A DNA stretch of 15,094 bases, from the NCBI GenBank assembly GCA_001017865.1, contig LATQ01000001.1, positions 2,988,543 to 3,003,636 of the forward strand, given 5' to 3'. Positions 14,588 through 15,094 of this stretch are shown one piece after another; positions within the stretch are counted from its first letter, which is position 1, and every line of letters starts with the position of its first letter. A program made the translations under genes and the position numbers. The notes below the pieces were generated by a model, which did not search any database, was not told the DNA's origin, and saw nothing but the letters and a program-made list of their open reading frames with translations. This DNA comes from Rhodococcus sp. IITR03. Lineage in GTDB: Bacteria; Actinomycetota; Actinomycetes; Mycobacteriales; Mycobacteriaceae.

Positions 14588-15094
14588 ATGACCGCAACAT
14601 TGGCAGACCCCGTGTCCGAGGTGGTTCACGCCGCCGAAGCGCTGCTCACCCGCCGTACCGGCGCCACGGTGACCCTGACCGATCCCGTGGATCTCGGGGG
14701 CAGTGGACGTTCGGTGGTCGTACGGGTACGAGTGGCCGCCAATCCGTTCTCGCTCCCGCGCACCCTGGTCCTCAAGCAGGTGCCGCCCTCGCGCGGTACA
14801 GGTCACGTCGACTTCCGTGGTTCCGAGACGGACGAGCAGATCGCCTTCCTCCGTGAGGCGGTCTCCTACCAGTCACGACGGCCCTCGCGAAGGATCACCG
14901 TCCGGGCGCCGAGCTGCTCGCCTACGACTTCGACGCCCGCCTGCTGGTGCTCAGCGACCTCGGCGACGCGACCACCCTGTCGGAGGTGCTGCGCAACAGT
15001 TCCGAGGCCGCCGGGAACACCCTGATGGCCCTGGCCAGGCACTCGGCGCATGCATGCGGCGACCGTCGGTCGCGAGGAGTCGCGGGCGCTGCTG
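14588..15094 (+). CDS. APH-type phosphotransferase, 5' part, several frame breaks
   Basis: This is the N-terminal half of a protein with the aminoglycoside phosphotransferase/choline-kinase fold; such actinobacterial proteins phosphorylate varied small molecules and the substrate is not evident. It starts MTATLADPVSEVVHAAEALL. The N-lobe has GGSGRSVVVRVRV (a Gly-rich loop with strands) and TLVLKQVPP (ATP-binding Lys), then DEQIAFLREAVSYQ, a regulatory helix with the conserved Glu. The frame breaks at about 14870 (QFTTALAKD resumes with one extra T), and DARLLVLSDLGD (a hinge-like segment common in this family) is in the restored frame. Two further single-base deletions near 15035 and 15043 are needed to read ALGRMHAATVGREESRALL. 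The catalytic loop lies beyond the window. It is close downstream of the DUF4235 gene but may have its own promoter. Confidence 0.75.

Noticed and set aside
1..15094. CRISPR arrays, tRNA/rRNA genes, insertion sequences, phage or defence islands
   Set aside because: No regularly spaced repeats, cloverleaf sequences, transposase or integrase motifs or attachment-site duplications were seen on either strand.

Overview
The window is high-GC DNA from an actinomycete, most likely a mycolic-acid-containing member of the Mycobacteriales close to Rhodococcus, Nocardia or Gordonia. The reasons are the strong G/C third-position bias, frequent GTG/TTG starts, several apparently leaderless genes, DUF4383 and DUF4235 membrane proteins, a RecQ with an actinobacterial-type C-terminal tail, and aspS lying next to a neutral zinc metallopeptidase gene, as I recall from mycobacteria. 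This comes from reading the sequence, not from a database search.

Layout. At 1-67 is the 3' end of an unidentified gene. At 88-1101 (minus) are a hot-dog thioesterase and a MarR regulator. Diverging from them across a palindromic MarR-type site are two overlapping pirin/quercetinase-like genes (1194-2994). After a strong hairpin come two overlapping minus-strand CNNM/CorC-type (DUF21-CBS) membrane protein genes (3082-5454), preceded by an overlapping Pro/Arg-rich leader ORF (5448-5537). A mostly non-coding, AT-richer stretch (5538-5880) leads to a 40-residue acidic amphipathic peptide gene (5881-6003) with a perfect terminator. Then follow a DUF4383 gene (6235-6704), recQ (minus, 6752-8492) divergent from an SDR oxidoreductase (8674-9465), a degenerate uridine-kinase-like gene and an unknown gene (minus, 9486-10676), a chagasin-like inhibitor (10759-11058), a neutral zinc metallopeptidase (minus, 11092-12008), aspS (12148-13934), a DUF4235 gene (14116-14383), and the start of an APH-type phosphotransferase (14588 to the window end).

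Two themes run through the window. First, nearly every gene longer than about 250 bp is broken by one or more apparent single-base deletions, including the essential aspS. No gene requires an insertion to explain it. This looks like base-calling or assembly error rather than gene decay, and I give each gene as one continuous locus with its break position. Second, four promoters resemble the SigF/SigB general-stress consensus (GTTT-N15-17-GGGTAT). They lie in front of recQ (minus), the SDR, DUF4235 and, less exactly, DUF4383, which suggests a shared stress regulon.

The most original candidates are the leader ORF coupled to the CNNM pair (a possible magnesium-sensing leader analogous to mgtL), the small acidic amphipathic peptide (possibly a PorA/PorH-like mycomembrane component), and the P-loop-less kinase homologue. 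I see no CRISPR array, insertion sequence, prophage, tRNA or rRNA. Apart from the sequencing-type breaks this looks like ordinary core chromosome.
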